DNA from: Cellulomonas sp. URHD0024
Lineage (GTDB): Bacteria; Actinomycetota; Actinomycetes; Actinomycetales; Cellulomonadaceae
Direction of reading: 5' to 3'
DNA length: 64,000 nucleotides
Assembly: GCF_000426185.1 (NCBI RefSeq)
Contig: NZ_AUEW01000004.1
Location: 62,001-126,000 of the forward strand
Part shown: piece after piece, positions 25,180 to 34,785 of the stretch
Layout: every line of letters starts with the position of its first letter
How positions within the stretch are numbered: the stretch's first letter is position 1
Program-made: the position numbers and the translations under genes
Notes under the pieces: model-generated
Database searches by the model: none
What the model was told of the DNA's origin: nothing
The model's input: the letters and a program-made list of their open reading frames with translations, nothing else

Positions 25180-25348
25180 GAGTGCTGTCCTGCCTTGTGA
25201 GCGTGGAAACTGTTCAGGATCTGACAAAACCTAGGTGCTAGTACCCATGTGATCGGGCGGTGTCGGGCCTCATGAGGTGTGACGTCCGTCGGACCAGGGT
25301 GAAATCCCGACCGTCCAGGTGGACGTAAGCGGTCGAATACGATGAGTC

Positions 25349-26134
25349 GTGCGCATCGCGAGGTTCACCACCGGCCAGGACCCCCGCTACGCAGTCGTCC
25401 AGGGTGATCCCGGCTCCGAGGAGCTCGTCGTCATCACCGGGGACCCGCTGTACACGCCGGTCCAGCCGACCGGCGAGCAGATCCGGCTCGACGACGACAG
25501 CGTCCGTCTGCTGGCACCCGTGATCCCGCGGTCCAAGATCGTCGGCGTCGGCCGCAACTACGCCGACCACGCCGCCGAGCTGGGCAACGAGGTGCCGTCG
25601 GCCCCGCTGCTCTTCCTCAAGCCCAACACGTCCGTGATCGGCCCCGACGACCCGATCGTCCTGCCCGACTGGACCGAGCACGTCGAGCACGAGGCCGAGC
25701 TGGCGATCGTGATCGGCAAGGTCACCAAGGACGTCCCCGCGGACCGCGCGCTCGACCACGTCTTCGGGTTCACCGTCGCCAACGACGTCACGGCCCGCGA
25801 CGCCCAGCGCGCCGACAGCCAGTGGACGCGCGGCAAGGGGTTCGACGGCTCCTGCCCGATCGGCCCGTGGATCGTCCCGGGTCTCGACGTCGACGACCTC
25901 TACGTCCGCGCCCGCGTCAACGGCGACCTCAAGCAGGACGGCCGCACGTCGCAGATGGTGTTCGACGCCGCCTTCCTCGTGTCGTACGTCTCCGAGGTGT
26001 TCACGCTCCTGCCCGGTGACCTCATCCTCACGGGCACCCCCGCAGGCGTCAGCCCGATCGTCGACCGCGACATCGTCGAGGTCGAGGTCGAGGAGATCGG
26101 TGTCCTGCGCAACCCGGTCCTGCGGCGCCGCTGA
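25349..26134 (+). CDS. Fumarylacetoacetate hydrolase family protein
   Basis: This 261-aa protein has the FAH catalytic fold: IVGVGRNYADHAAELG, PLLFLKPNTSVIGPDDPI, the metal-ligand glutamates in HVEHEAELAIVIGK, NDVTARDAQ and GKGFDGSCPIGPW, and the terminal LTGTPAGV. Members hydrolyse or decarboxylate beta-diketone acids or act on oxaloacetate-type substrates. The substrate here is not evident. TACGAT ends 5 nt before the GTG, so the gene is probably leaderless. gltX follows. Confidence 0.92.
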   Translation: MRIARFTTGQDPRYAVVQGDPGSEELVVITGDPLYTPVQPTGEQIRLDDDSVRLLAPVIPRSKIVGVGRNYADHAAELGNEVPSAPLLFLKPNTSVIGPDDPIVLPDWTEHVEHEAELAIVIGKVTKDVPADRALDHVFGFTVANDVTARDAQRADSQWTRGKGFDGSCPIGPWIVPGLDVDDLYVRARVNGDLKQDGRTSQMVFDAAFLVSYVSEVFTLLPGDLILTGTPAGVSPIVDRDIVEVEVEEIGVLRNPVLRRR

Positions 26135-26197
26135 CCGCCGAGCGGACGGATGACCAGGCGGCGGGCCTGACCGCACCGCCCGACTAACCTGGAGCCC

Positions 26198-27697
26198 GTG
26201 ACCTCCCCCGCCGTGCGTGTCCGCTTCTGTCCCTCGCCCACCGGAACGCCGCACGTCGGCCTCATCCGCACGGCTCTGTTCAACTGGGCGTACGCGCGCC
26301 ACACCGGGGGCACGTTCGTGTTCCGCATCGAGGACACCGACGCGGCGCGGGACTCGCAGGAGTCGTACCTGCAGCTGCTCGACGCGCTGCGGTGGCTCGG
26401 CCTGGACTGGGACGAGGGCGTCGAGGTCGGGGGCCCGCACGAGCCCTACCGGCAGTCGCAGCGCTCGGACCTGTACAAGGACGTCGTGCGTCGACTCGTC
26501 GAGGGCGGGTACGCGTACGAGTCCTTCAGCTCGCCCGAGGAGATCGAGGCGCGGCACAGGGCTGCCGGTCGGGACCCGAAGCTCGGCTACGACGGCGCCG
26601 ACCGCGACCTGACCGACGAGCAGAAGGCGTTCTTCCGCGCGGAGGGCCGCGAGCCCACGCTGCGCCTGCGGATGCCCGACGACGACATCACGTTCACGGA
26701 CCTGGTCCGCGGCGAGATCACGTTCCAGCCGGGCTCGGTCCCCGACTTCGTCATCGTGCGCGCCAACGGTCAGCCGCTGTACACGCTGGTCAACCCGGTC
26801 GACGACGCCCTCATGGGCATCACGCACGTGCTGCGCGGCGAGGACCTGCTCTCGTCGACCCCCCGTCAGATCGCGCTCTACCGCGCACTGCTGGAGCTGG
26901 AGATCGCGAGCGTCATGCCCGTGTTCGGCCACCTGCCGTCGGTGCTCGGCGAGGGCAACAAGAAGCTGTCCAAGCGTGAGCCGGAGGCCAACCTCTTCCT
27001 GCACCGCGACCGCGGCTTCACGCCGGAGGGCCTGCTCAACTACCTGGCGCTGCTCGGCTGGTCGATCGGGCCCGACCGCGACATCTTCACGATGGCGGAG
27101 ATGACCGCGGCGTTCGACGTCGCCGACGTCAACCCGAACCCGGCGCGCTTCGACCAGAAGAAGGCCGAGGCCATCAACTCGGCGCACATCCGGCTCCTCG
27201 CGCCCGACGACTTCCGGAATCGTCTTGTGCCCTACCTGCACCGCGCCGGCATCGTCCCCACGGACTCCTACGCCGATCTCGAACCCGCGCACCGCGCCCT
27301 GCTCGACGCGGGCGCGCCGCTCATCCAGGAGCGGATCACGCTCCTCGGTGAGGTCGAGGGCATGCTCGGCTTCCTGTTCGTCGCGGACGACGCCCTGCAG
27401 ATCGCCGACGATGCGCGAGCGGCGCTGCGCGAGGAGACGCCGGCCGTGCTGGACGCGTCGCTCGCCGCCCTCGCCGCGATCCCGGCGGACGGCTTCACGA
27501 CGGAGGCCACACAGGCCGCCCTGCAGGCCGCCCTCGTCGACGAGGGTGGTCTGGCGCTCAAGCCACGGTTCGCGTTCACGCCGCTGCGCGTGGCGATCAG
27601 CGGCCGGCGCATCTCGCCGCCGCTGTTCGAGTCGATGGAGATCCTCGGCCAGGACGCCACGCTCGCGCGGCTGAGGTCGCTGCGAGAGGCTGTGTGA
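26198..27697 (+). CDS. gltX: Glutamate-tRNA ligase
   Basis: This 499-aa class I synthetase charges tRNA(Glu) and is the only aminoacyl-tRNA synthetase in the window. It has the HIGH-like [17 protein letters not shown], the [14 protein letters not shown] block, the KMSKS-like [10 protein letters not shown] and the C-terminal anticodon-binding helices. TAACCT (26185-26190) lies 7 nt before the GTG with no Shine-Dalgarno, suggesting a leaderless transcript. psuG starts 1 bp after the stop, so these genes may be co-transcribed. Confidence 0.97.
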   Translation: MTSPAVRVRFCPSPTGTPHVGLIRTALFNWAYARHTGGTFVFRIEDTDAARDSQESYLQLLDALRWLGLDWDEGVEVGGPHEPYRQSQRSDLYKDVVRRLVEGGYAYESFSSPEEIEARHRAAGRDPKLGYDGADRDLTDEQKAFFRAEGREPTLRLRMPDDDITFTDLVRGEITFQPGSVPDFVIVRANGQPLYTLVNPVDDALMGITHVLRGEDLLSSTPRQIALYRALLELEIASVMPVFGHLPSVLGEGNKKLSKREPEANLFLHRDRGFTPEGLLNYLALLGWSIGPDRDIFTMAEMTAAFDVADVNPNPARFDQKKAEAINSAHIRLLAPDDFRNRLVPYLHRAGIVPTDSYADLEPAHRALLDAGAPLIQERITLLGEVEGMLGFLFVADDALQIADDARAALREETPAVLDASLAALAAIPADGFTTEATQAALQAALVDEGGLALKPRFAFTPLRVAISGRRISPPLFESMEILGQDATLARLRSLREAV

Positions 27698-27698
27698 G

Positions 27699-28604
27699 AT
27701 GACGACGATCCGGGTGTCCGACGAGGTTGCCGACGCGATCCGCGACGGGCGGCCCGTCCTGGCACTCGAGTCGACGATCTTCACGCACGGCCTGCCGAGG
27801 CCGCGCAACCTCGAGGTGGCGCTGGAGGCGGAGGCGAGCCTGCGGGCGCAGGGAATCGTCCCTGCGACGATCGGCGTCTTCCGCGGCGTCCCGACCGTCG
27901 GGCTCAGCACGCCGGAGGTCTCCGAGCTCGCGTACACCGACGGCATCGACAAGGTGTCGCTGCGCGACCTGCCGGTGGCGATCGCGCTCGGCCTGCACGG
28001 CGGCACGACGGTCGCGGCGACGGCGTTCCTGGCGCATCGCGCGGGCATCCGGGTCTTCTCGACCGGCGGGCTGGGCGGCGTGCACCATGGCGCGGCGGAG
28101 TCGTTCGACGAGTCGGCGGACATGACGGTCCTGGCGGCCACCCCGATCCTGGTGATCAGCGCCGGGGTGAAGTCGATCCTGGACGTCGCGGCGACGCTGG
28201 AGCGGTTCGAGACGCTCAACATCCCGGTGCTCGGGTACGGCACCACCCGCTACCCGGGCTTCTACGTCTCCGACTCCGGTCACTCGATCGGCTACTCGGT
28301 GGACACGCCGCAGCAGGTCGCCGCGGTGATCCAGGCGCGCGACGCGCTCGCCCTGCCGCAGGCGATCCTGCTGGCCAACCCGGTGGCAGAAGACAAGCAG
28401 CTGCCGCCCGAGGAGCTCGACGCGATCCTCGACCGGGCCTGGACGCAGGCGGCCGCGGAGGGGATCACCGGCAACGCGACCACCCCGTTCCTCCTCGACT
28501 TCATCCAGCGCGACACGGGCGGGCGCAGCCTGGACGTCAATGTGGAGGTCTACCGCGGCAACGTGGCGCTCGGCGGCCAGGTGGCCGCGGCTCTCGCGAG
28601 CTGA
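27699..28604 (+). CDS. psuG: Pseudouridine-5'-phosphate glycosidase
   Basis: This 301-aa enzyme splits pseudouridine 5'-phosphate reversibly into uracil and ribose 5-phosphate. It has LALESTIFTHGLPRPRNLEV, the FSTGGLGGVHHGAAESFD metal/active-site loop and LANPVAEDKQLP near the C terminus. The length is normal. A PfkB-family kinase follows 13 bp later, the usual psuGK pairing for pseudouridine salvage. Confidence 0.95.
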   Translation: MTTIRVSDEVADAIRDGRPVLALESTIFTHGLPRPRNLEVALEAEASLRAQGIVPATIGVFRGVPTVGLSTPEVSELAYTDGIDKVSLRDLPVAIALGLHGGTTVAATAFLAHRAGIRVFSTGGLGGVHHGAAESFDESADMTVLAATPILVISAGVKSILDVAATLERFETLNIPVLGYGTTRYPGFYVSDSGHSIGYSVDTPQQVAAVIQARDALALPQAILLANPVAEDKQLPPEELDAILDRAWTQAAAEGITGNATTPFLLDFIQRDTGGRSLDVNVEVYRGNVALGGQVAAALAS

Positions 28605-28617
28605 GCGGGTCGACACC

Positions 28618-29466
28618 GTGCTCGGCGTCACGGGCGACCTCGTCGAGGACGTCGTCGTCTGGCTCGCCGAACCGTTGCGGCACGGGACGGACGCCCGCGC
28701 ACAGGTGTTCCGCACCCCCGGGGGGAGCGGGGCGAACGTCGCCCGGTTCGCCGCGGGCCTGGTCCCGACGAGGTTCCTGGGCTGCGTCGGCCCGGACCGG
28801 ACCGGGGACGCGCTCGTCGACGAGCTGACCGCCGCCGGCGTCGACGTGCGCGTGCGCCGCACCGGACGGACCGGGACGGTCGTGCTGCTGATCGACGAGA
28901 CCGGCGAGCGCACGATGTTCCCGGACCGGGCGGCGTCCGCGCTCCTGGACGACATCCCGTCGGCGTGGCTCGACGGGCTCGACCTGCTGCACGTCCCCGG
29001 CTACTCGTTCGAGGGCGGGCCGACCGCGGCCTCCGTCGACACGGCGATCCGGGAGGCCCGGGTCCGCGGAATCCCGGTGTCCGTCGACGCGTCCTCGACC
29101 GGCATGCTCACGCACTACGGCGTCGACGCCTTCCGCGCGCTCCTGGCCGACCTGGCCCCCGACCTCCTGCTCGCGAACGCGTCGGAGGCGGCGCTGCTCG
29201 GCATGCAGATCTCGCCGCGCACGACGGTCGTGGTGAAGGCGGGCGCCGACCCGACGGTCGTGCACCTGCCGGACGGTGCACGCCTCGAGATCCCTGTGCC
29301 ACCGGTGCCCGACGTCCGTGACCTCACCGGCGCCGGGGACGCGTTCGCCGCCGGGTTCCTGGCCGCGTTCGTGGTGGGCCGCGACCTGCGGACGGCATGC
29401 GACGCGGGCCACCGGAGCGCAGCCCGGGTGCTGTCCTCCCCGGGCGCGACCACGAACGGTTCGTGA
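28618..29466 (+). CDS. PfkB-family sugar kinase, probable pseudouridine kinase
   Basis: This 282-aa ribokinase-like protein has the N-terminal GGSGANVARFAAGLVPTRFL, a DE/TG region (LLIDETGERTMFPDR), and the anion-hole/catalytic motif DLTGAGDAFAAGFLAAF. Its place directly after psuG suggests PsuK, which phosphorylates pseudouridine; sequence alone does not prove the substrate. GTG at 28618 is the start that leaves the gene just clear of psuG. Confidence 0.85.
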   Translation: MLGVTGDLVEDVVVWLAEPLRHGTDARAQVFRTPGGSGANVARFAAGLVPTRFLGCVGPDRTGDALVDELTAAGVDVRVRRTGRTGTVVLLIDETGERTMFPDRAASALLDDIPSAWLDGLDLLHVPGYSFEGGPTAASVDTAIREARVRGIPVSVDASSTGMLTHYGVDAFRALLADLAPDLLLANASEAALLGMQISPRTTVVVKAGADPTVVHLPDGARLEIPVPPVPDVRDLTGAGDAFAAGFLAAFVVGRDLRTACDAGHRSAARVLSSPGATTNGS

Positions 29467-29479
29467 CTAGCCTGGCGCC

Positions 29480-30217
29480 GTGAGTCCGCACCAGATCGAC
29501 GGCATCCTGTTCGACATCGACGACACCCTCGTCGACACACGCGCGGCGTTCGGCACCGCGCTGGCGACGATCGCCCGGCGGTACCTGCCGGACGTCACGC
29601 CGGACCAGGACGCCGACGTGGTGTCGTTCTGGCGGGCCGACGCGAGCGACCACTTCGGGCGCTACACGCGCGGGGAGATCGGCCAGGTCGAGCAGCGGAT
29701 GTCCCGCGCCAACGAGCTGCACGAGCGGTTCGGCGGCCCGGCCCTCGACGACGAGGGCTTCGCGGCCTGGGACGGCGTGTTCGACTCGACGTTCCGGGAG
29801 GCATGGTCGGCGCACGAGGACGTCGACGCGGTCCTGGGACGTCTCCTCGACGCGGGCCTGCACCTCGGCGCCCTGACCAACGCCGCGACGGCCTACCAGA
29901 CCGACAAGCTCGAACGCACCGGCCTGGCCGACCGCATGCCTCTGCTGGTCGCGCTCGACACCCTCGGCTTCGGCAAGCCGGACCCGCGGGTCTTCGCCGA
30001 GGCCTGCCGCCTGCTGGGTACGGACCCGGGGCGCACCGCCTACGTCGGCGACGAGCTCGACGTGGACGCCGCGGCGGCTCGTCGGGCAGGCCTGATCGGA
30101 ATCTGGCTGGACCGACCGTGCGCGCGCCGGCTGCCGGTCACGGACGAGGAGATCGTGGCCGCGGGCGTGCTGGTCATCTCGTCGCTCGACGACCTCCCCG
30201 GCCTGCTCGGGATCTAG
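29480..30217 (+). CDS. HAD-superfamily hydrolase
   Basis: This 245-aa phosphatase-type protein has motif I DGILFDIDDTLVDTRAA (nucleophile DxD), motif II LTNAAT, motif III with K in FGKPDPRVF and motif IV YVGDELDVDAAAARRAGL. The helical cap lies between motifs I and II. Subfamily IA members dephosphorylate small phosphosugars or pyrimidine nucleotides; adjacency to psuG and the kinase hints at 5'-nucleotide chemistry. TAGCCT is 6 nt before the GTG, so the gene is leaderless. Confidence 0.93.
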   Translation: MSPHQIDGILFDIDDTLVDTRAAFGTALATIARRYLPDVTPDQDADVVSFWRADASDHFGRYTRGEIGQVEQRMSRANELHERFGGPALDDEGFAAWDGVFDSTFREAWSAHEDVDAVLGRLLDAGLHLGALTNAATAYQTDKLERTGLADRMPLLVALDTLGFGKPDPRVFAEACRLLGTDPGRTAYVGDELDVDAAAARRAGLIGIWLDRPCARRLPVTDEEIVAAGVLVISSLDDLPGLLGI

Positions 30218-30243
30218 CCCGCAGCGGTCCCGTCGCGCTCGCC

Positions 30244-30429
30244 GTGCTCGCACAGCTGGCGACGTTCTGGTGGTGTGCGCGCACGAGCACGCGTCTGATC
30301 CACACCTGGGCGGGTCTGGTCGGGGTGCCGTACGACCCCATGGCCGAGGGGCTCACGGCCCTGACGCCCGAGCAGGTGGCGACGGTGCAGTCCGCGTTCG
30401 CCCGGGGCGAGCTCGACGTGACGCCGTGA
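30244..30429 (+). CDS. Small protein coupled to a membrane-protein gene
   Basis: This is a 61-aa frame starting MLAQLATFWWCARTSTRLIH and ending ALTPEQVATVQSAFARGELD. The first 15 residues are hydrophobic. Its stop overlaps the start of the next gene (GTGA). There is no clear ribosome binding site at the GTG, and an upstream non-standard start is possible, so the N terminus is uncertain. No family is recognised. Confidence 0.5.
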   Translation: MLAQLATFWWCARTSTRLIHTWAGLVGVPYDPMAEGLTALTPEQVATVQSAFARGELDVTP

Positions 30430-31013
30430 GCGTGTGGCGGTCGTGGGTCGGGGTGCACCTGTGGCGCCCTGCGGCGGTCCTGCTCCTGGCGACGGCGCTC
30501 GCCGCCGCCCTGACCCGCGCGCTCGTCGTCGATCGGGTGGGGGCGCAGCCCCTGGTCAATCCCGTTGCGGTCGTGCTGCTGCTCCCCGTCCTCGCGGGGG
30601 TGGCCGTCGCCGTGGGGTGCGTGGGTCGGCGGCTCCGGTTGCCGGACCCGCCGCGGGCGCGAGCGGCCCGGGGCGCGTGGGTCGTCGGCCTCACGGCGTC
30701 GGCTGCGCTCGCGGTCGCGCCGGCGGCCCGAGCGGCCGCGGTCCAACCGGCGGCGGTCGTCCGGAACGTGCTGCTGTGCACGGCGCTCGCGCTCGCGGCG
30801 GTGGTGGCGGGCCGACCCTCGCTCGCGTGGCTCGGCCCGCTGCTCTACACCACTGTCGCCATGCAGTTCGGGGGCGCCGACCGTGGCGGCCGCCTGTGGT
30901 GGGCCGTGGCCATCGATCCCACGTGCAGCGCCATCGCCTTCGCGGTGGCTGCGACGCTGTACGGCGTCGCGATGGCGGCGTTCGTCGTGCGTGCGCCGCG
31001 CTCCTCGCCCTGA
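30426..31013 (+). CDS. Polytopic membrane protein, possible ABC-2-like subunit
   Basis: This 195-aa protein has about six hydrophobic helices (AVLLLATALAAALTRALVV, VAVVLLLPVLAGVAVAVGCV, VVGLTASAALAVAPAARAA, LLCTALALAAVVAG and others) and few charged residues. The size and topology recall permease or ABC-2-type subunits, but no motif proves it. It is coupled to the 61-aa frame upstream. Confidence 0.6.
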   Translation: MSVWRSWVGVHLWRPAAVLLLATALAAALTRALVVDRVGAQPLVNPVAVVLLLPVLAGVAVAVGCVGRRLRLPDPPRARAARGAWVVGLTASAALAVAPAARAAAVQPAAVVRNVLLCTALALAAVVAGRPSLAWLGPLLYTTVAMQFGGADRGGRLWWAVAIDPTCSAIAFAVAATLYGVAMAAFVVRAPRSSP

Positions 31014-31031
31014 CCAAGGGACTGCGGTGAC

Positions 31032-31916
31032 TCAGGACTTGCGCTGGTCCATCTTCAGGCCCTCGAACGAGTGCTCGGTGTGATGTCGCGGCAGCTCGGC
31101 CTCGGTCTCGGCGACGATCTCGTGGCTGAGGTGCGGGCGCAGGGTCGGGTCCACGCGGTCGTAGGCCTCGGCGGACAGCCGGATGCGCGGCGGGTGCGGG
31201 TCGTCGGGGTCTCGGAGGCGGTCGACGATCGCGCGGTCGTCGGGCGAGACGATGCCGAGGATCATGACCGGGCGCATGCGGGAGCCGTTGCCCATCGCTG
31301 AGCCGCGGTGCAGCATCAGGCCGGACCGGACCGAGAAGTTGCCGCCCTTGGCGAAGAACGCCTGCAGGCGCGCGTCGTACTCGGGGGTCCGCTCGTCGGG
31401 CGGGAACATCGCGCCCTCGAAGTCCTCGCCCGGGTCGAGCTGCGTCCCGAGGACGCCCTGGAACGGTCCGTCCACGACGTCGACCGCGGAGGCGTTCACC
31501 GCGATCGACGTCAGGCGGCCCTCGTCGCGCGTCGCGGCCGGCATGGGGAAGTCGCGGTGCCACGGCTGGTTCTCGGCACCCGGCAGAGGGATGTCGGACC
31601 CCAGCTCGACGATCTGCCAGTCCGGGCCGAACATGTGCTCGGCGAGCGACGTGACGACCGGATGCGTCGCGAGGTCCCAGAAACCACGCACCCGCTCGGC
31701 GTACGGCTCGAAGTAGAACCGGTTCCAGCCACGTGGCGCCGCTCCGCCGGGGCTGCGCAGCGCGTCCATGAACTCTCGGGCGAGGTCCGCGTCGAGGTCC
31801 CGGGCCCAGTCCGGCGGGAACGCCCCACGGACCACCGTGATGCCCTGCTCGTAGATCTCGCGGCTCAGGTCCTCCGCGCGGTACTCGTGCGCCGTCCGCT
31901 CCGTCGTCGTCGCCAT
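31032..31916 (-). CDS. Phytanoyl-CoA dioxygenase family protein
   Basis: This 294-aa Fe(II)/2-oxoglutarate oxygenase-like protein has an iron-site HxD in ENQPWHRDFPMP, the distal histidine in SGLMLHRGSAMGNGSRMRPV with the 2OG-binding arginine nearby, and a jelly-roll between them. The substrate is unknown; related enzymes hydroxylate small metabolites such as ectoine, amino acids or fatty acyls. GGGAGG upstream of the ATG at 31916 supports this start. It converges on the membrane gene at 31013. Confidence 0.87.
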   Translation of the reverse strand: MATTTERTAHEYRAEDLSREIYEQGITVVRGAFPPDWARDLDADLAREFMDALRSPGGAAPRGWNRFYFEPYAERVRGFWDLATHPVVTSLAEHMFGPDWQIVELGSDIPLPGAENQPWHRDFPMPAATRDEGRLTSIAVNASAVDVVDGPFQGVLGTQLDPGEDFEGAMFPPDERTPEYDARLQAFFAKGGNFSVRSGLMLHRGSAMGNGSRMRPVMILGIVSPDDRAIVDRLRDPDDPHPPRIRLSAEAYDRVDPTLRPHLSHEIVAETEAELPRHHTEHSFEGLKMDQRKS

Positions 31917-32094
31917 CCTCGACCTCCCGGTCGACCGCCCGCGCGCCCGTACGCGGGCTCCCGGACAAGCGTAGGCACGTCCCGACGCCATGTCAGACCG
32001 GGTGCCGCAGCAGCGACGGGCGGGGCGCGTCGTGCCGCGGAGACCGTCGCCGGCCTGGAGGCCGGGCTGCAGAGCCTGGACGACGAGCCGGCCG

Positions 32095-32874
32095 CTAGGC
32101 CCGCAGCCGCGCCCGGTAGCACTCGGTGCGGTACGGCACGTCGACCAGGTCGCGTCCCCGCAGGTCGGGATGCGTCGCGACGAGCTCGTCGACGGCGTCG
32201 AGCAGCACCGCACGCTCGTCGTCGGGAAGCAGGATGAGGTGGCTGCGGCTGGCCGCCAGCAGCCGGAGGTCGGCCGGTCGCATGGTCTGCGCCCAGTGGA
32301 ACGTGGCGTGCTCGACGTCGCCGAACAGCTCGGGAAGGTCCGGGGCGTCGTACCGCAGGCCGCCGCCGAGCTCGTCGCCGCGGTGCACGATCTCCGTCCA
32401 GCGGGCCACCCAGTCGACCGAGTCGTCGCGGATGTTCCAGATCGCGGCCAGCTGCCCGCCGGGGCGCAGCACACGCGCGATCTCGGCCGCGGCCGCCGGT
32501 GGGTCCACCCAGTGCCAGGCCTGCGCGACGGTCACCGCGTCGACGCAGGAGTCGGGAAGGTCGGTGTGCTCGGCGGTCCCTCGGCGCGCATCGACGGACG
32601 GCAGCAGGACGGTCAGCTCGGCGCGCATCGCGTCCGACGGCTCGACCGCGACCACCGTGTACCCGAGGGCGACCAGGCGCTCGGTGAGCTTGCCTGTGCC
32701 GGCGGCCAGGTCGAGCACGTCGCGCGCACCGTCCGGCACGGACCAGCGGACCGCCTCGTCGGGATAGCTGGGGCGGACTTCGCGGTAGACGGACGCGCCC
32801 GCGTCGAACGAGGAGGCGCGCGCGGCCCGGTCGTCGGTACGCCGGTCTGGGGTGCTGCCCTCGTCCGTGCTCAC
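32095..32874 (-). CDS. Class I SAM-dependent methyltransferase
   Basis: This 259-aa protein has SFDAGASVYREVRPSYPDEA (typical of the YafE/UbiE-like subgroup), motif I VLDLAAGTGKLTERLVALG, strand 2 VVAVEPSD, and RVLRPGGQLAAIWNIRDDSV. The AQAWHWVDP block is typical of the subgroup. The acceptor is unknown. The GTG start lies 4 bp after the hisN stop, so it sits at the tail of the aroA-rsgA-hisN unit. Confidence 0.9.
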   Translation of the reverse strand: MSTDEGSTPDRRTDDRAARASSFDAGASVYREVRPSYPDEAVRWSVPDGARDVLDLAAGTGKLTERLVALGYTVVAVEPSDAMRAELTVLLPSVDARRGTAEHTDLPDSCVDAVTVAQAWHWVDPPAAAAEIARVLRPGGQLAAIWNIRDDSVDWVARWTEIVHRGDELGGGLRYDAPDLPELFGDVEHATFHWAQTMRPADLRLLAASRSHLILLPDDERAVLLDAVDELVATHPDLRGRDLVDVPYRTECYRARLRA

Positions 32875-32878
32875 ATGC

Positions 32879-33682
32879 TCAAGCCTGCGGCAGCGGGTCC
32901 AGCACGTCGAGCGCAGCCTGGTGGAGCCGGCCGTTGGACACCAGCGCCGACCCGCCGAACGGTCCGGGCACACCGCGGATCGAGGTGAACGTGCCACCGG
33001 CCTCCGTGACGATCGGCACCAGCGCGGCCATGTCGTGCAGGGCGAGCTCCGGCTCGGCGGAGAGGTCCACCGCACCCTCCGCGACCAGCACGTGCGACCA
33101 GAAGTCGCCGTACGCGCGGGTGCGCCAGGTGCGACGCGTGAGGTCGAGGAACGGGTCGAGCAGCCCGCGCTCCTCCCACCCCGACAGGCTGGAGTAGGAC
33201 AGCGAGGCGTCGGACAGCCGATCCACGGCGGACACCTGCAGGCGGCTGGCGGCGGCGAGCGACTTGCCCGTCCACGCGCCCGATCCCTGAGCGGCCCACC
33301 AGCGTCTGCCCAGTGCCGGGGCGCTGACCAGGCCGAGCACCACCTGGTCGCCGTCGAGGAGCCCGATGAGGGTGGCCCAGACGGGCACCCCGCGGACGAA
33401 GTTCTTGGTGCCGTCGATCGGGTCGACCACCCACCGGCGCGGCCCATGGCCCGTGTCGCCCATCTCCTCGCCGTGCACCGCGTCCCGCGGACGCGCACGG
33501 GACAGCTGGCCCCGGATGGCCTCCTCGGCCGTCTTGTCGGCGTCGGACACGGGCGTCAGGTCGGGCTTCGTCTCGACGCGCAGGTCGAGGGCCTTGAACC
33601 GGGCCATCGTGATCGAGTCCACCTGGTCGGCGATGACGTGGGCGAGGCGCAGGTCGTCGTCGTACCCGGGGCGAATACTCAT
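32879..33682 (-). CDS. hisN: Histidinol-phosphatase, inositol monophosphatase family
   Basis: This 267-aa Mg-dependent phosphatase has the metal ligands in HGEEMGD, WVVDPIDGTKNFVRG (D-x-I-D-G-T) and the C-terminal HDMAALVPIVTEAGG. In actinobacteria this branch is the histidinol-phosphate phosphatase of histidine synthesis, and its conserved place beside rsgA and aroA supports the name. Activity on inositol phosphates cannot be excluded from sequence. Confidence 0.88.
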   Translation of the reverse strand: MSIRPGYDDDLRLAHVIADQVDSITMARFKALDLRVETKPDLTPVSDADKTAEEAIRGQLSRARPRDAVHGEEMGDTGHGPRRWVVDPIDGTKNFVRGVPVWATLIGLLDGDQVVLGLVSAPALGRRWWAAQGSGAWTGKSLAAASRLQVSAVDRLSDASLSYSSLSGWEERGLLDPFLDLTRRTWRTRAYGDFWSHVLVAEGAVDLSAEPELALHDMAALVPIVTEAGGTFTSIRGVPGPFGGSALVSNGRLHQAALDVLDPLPQA

Positions 33683-33717
33683 GGCCGACACGGTATCGGC
33701 TGGACCAACGCCGCACG

Positions 33718-34785
33718 TCAGGGGCGCGCGGTCTCCCGCTGCTCGGGTTCCCCGGTGCCCAACCGACTGGCGAGCAGCCGCCGGAACGACTCGACGCGTG
33801 CCCCGCGCGCCGCTCTCGACGAGTCGTCGGGTGCCTCCTGCACCCACGCGTCGAGCGCGCAGTCCGGGGCGTCGTCGCCGTGCGTGCAGCCGCGCGGGCA
33901 CTCGTCGGCGACGGTCGCCAGGTCCGCGAACGCCCCGAGCAGGTGCTGGGGGTCCACGTGCGCGAGGCCGAACGACCGCACCCCTGGGGTGTCGATCACC
34001 CAGGTCGGCTCGCGGGTCCCGGGCACCCGCAGCGCGACCGCGGAGCTGGAGGTGTGCCGACCGCGACCGGTCACGTCGTTCACGACGCCGACGGCGCGAC
34101 CGGTGCCCGGCACGAGCGCGTTCACGAGCGTCGACTTCCCGACGCCCGAGTGCCCGACGAGCACCGACGTCCGGCCGTCCAGGGCGTCGCGCACAGCCTC
34201 GAGGCCGTCGATGACGCGCCCGTCCCCGCGGCTGCTGACCACGACCTGCACCCCGATCGGCGCGTACATGTCCACCAGCGTCGCGGGGTCGGCCAGGTCC
34301 GCCTTGGTCAGCGCGAGCAGGGCGTCCATGCGGGCGTCGTACGCGGCGGCGACGCAGCGGTCGATCATCCGGGTGCGCGGCTCGGGGTCGGCCAGCGCGG
34401 TCACGATCACGAGCTGGTCGGCATTGGCGACGATGATCCGTTCCACCGGGTCGGTGTCGTCGGCCGTGCGGCGCAGCACCGTCTTGCGCTCCTGGATGCG
34501 CACGATCCGGGACAGGGAGCCGTCGGCGCCGGACGTGTCGCCGACGATGTCGACGCGGTCCCCGGGCACCACACGGTCACGGCCGAGCTCCCGGGCCTTC
34601 ATCGCGATAGCGACGCGTTCGTCGGGCCCGTCGGGGTCGACGAGGATCGCGTACCGCCCACGGTCGACGGCGGTGACCAGGGCCACCTCGGCGTCGGCGT
34701 GCTCGGGGCGCTGCTTGGTACGGGGGCGCGAACCTCGACCGGGACGGATGCGGACGTCTCGCTCGTCGTAGCGCCGTTGAGCCAT
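33718..34785 (-). CDS. rsgA: Ribosome small-subunit GTPase RsgA
   Basis: This 355-aa circularly permuted GTPase acts in 30S maturation. An N-terminal OB-like domain is followed by G motifs in permuted order: LTKADLAD (G4), then GHSGVGKSTLVNALVPG (G1), IDTPGVRSFGL (G3) and a C-terminal zinc site in DECPRGCTHGDDAPDC. It overlaps the aroA stop by 1 bp (translational coupling) and precedes hisN by 35 bp. Confidence 0.96.
   Translation of the reverse strand: MAQRRYDERDVRIRPGRGSRPRTKQRPEHADAEVALVTAVDRGRYAILVDPDGPDERVAIAMKARELGRDRVVPGDRVDIVGDTSGADGSLSRIVRIQERKTVLRRTADDTDPVERIIVANADQLVIVTALADPEPRTRMIDRCVAAAYDARMDALLALTKADLADPATLVDMYAPIGVQVVVSSRGDGRVIDGLEAVRDALDGRTSVLVGHSGVGKSTLVNALVPGTGRAVGVVNDVTGRGRHTSSSAVALRVPGTREPTWVIDTPGVRSFGLAHVDPQHLLGAFADLATVADECPRGCTHGDDAPDCALDAWVQEAPDDSSRAARGARVESFRRLLASRLGTGEPEQRETARP

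Noticed and set aside
25300-25335. Sequence resembling part of an FMN riboswitch (AGGGTGAAATCCCGACCG)
   Set aside because: Only one short block matches; the remaining conserved stems are missing, there is no room before the GTG at 25349, and the adjacent gene has no link to riboflavin.
25238-28246. A long open frame of about 1000 codons on the minus strand
   Set aside because: It runs antisense through three well-supported genes (FAH family, gltX, psuG) and its composition is Arg/Val-rich without domains, as expected from GC-rich codon third positions.
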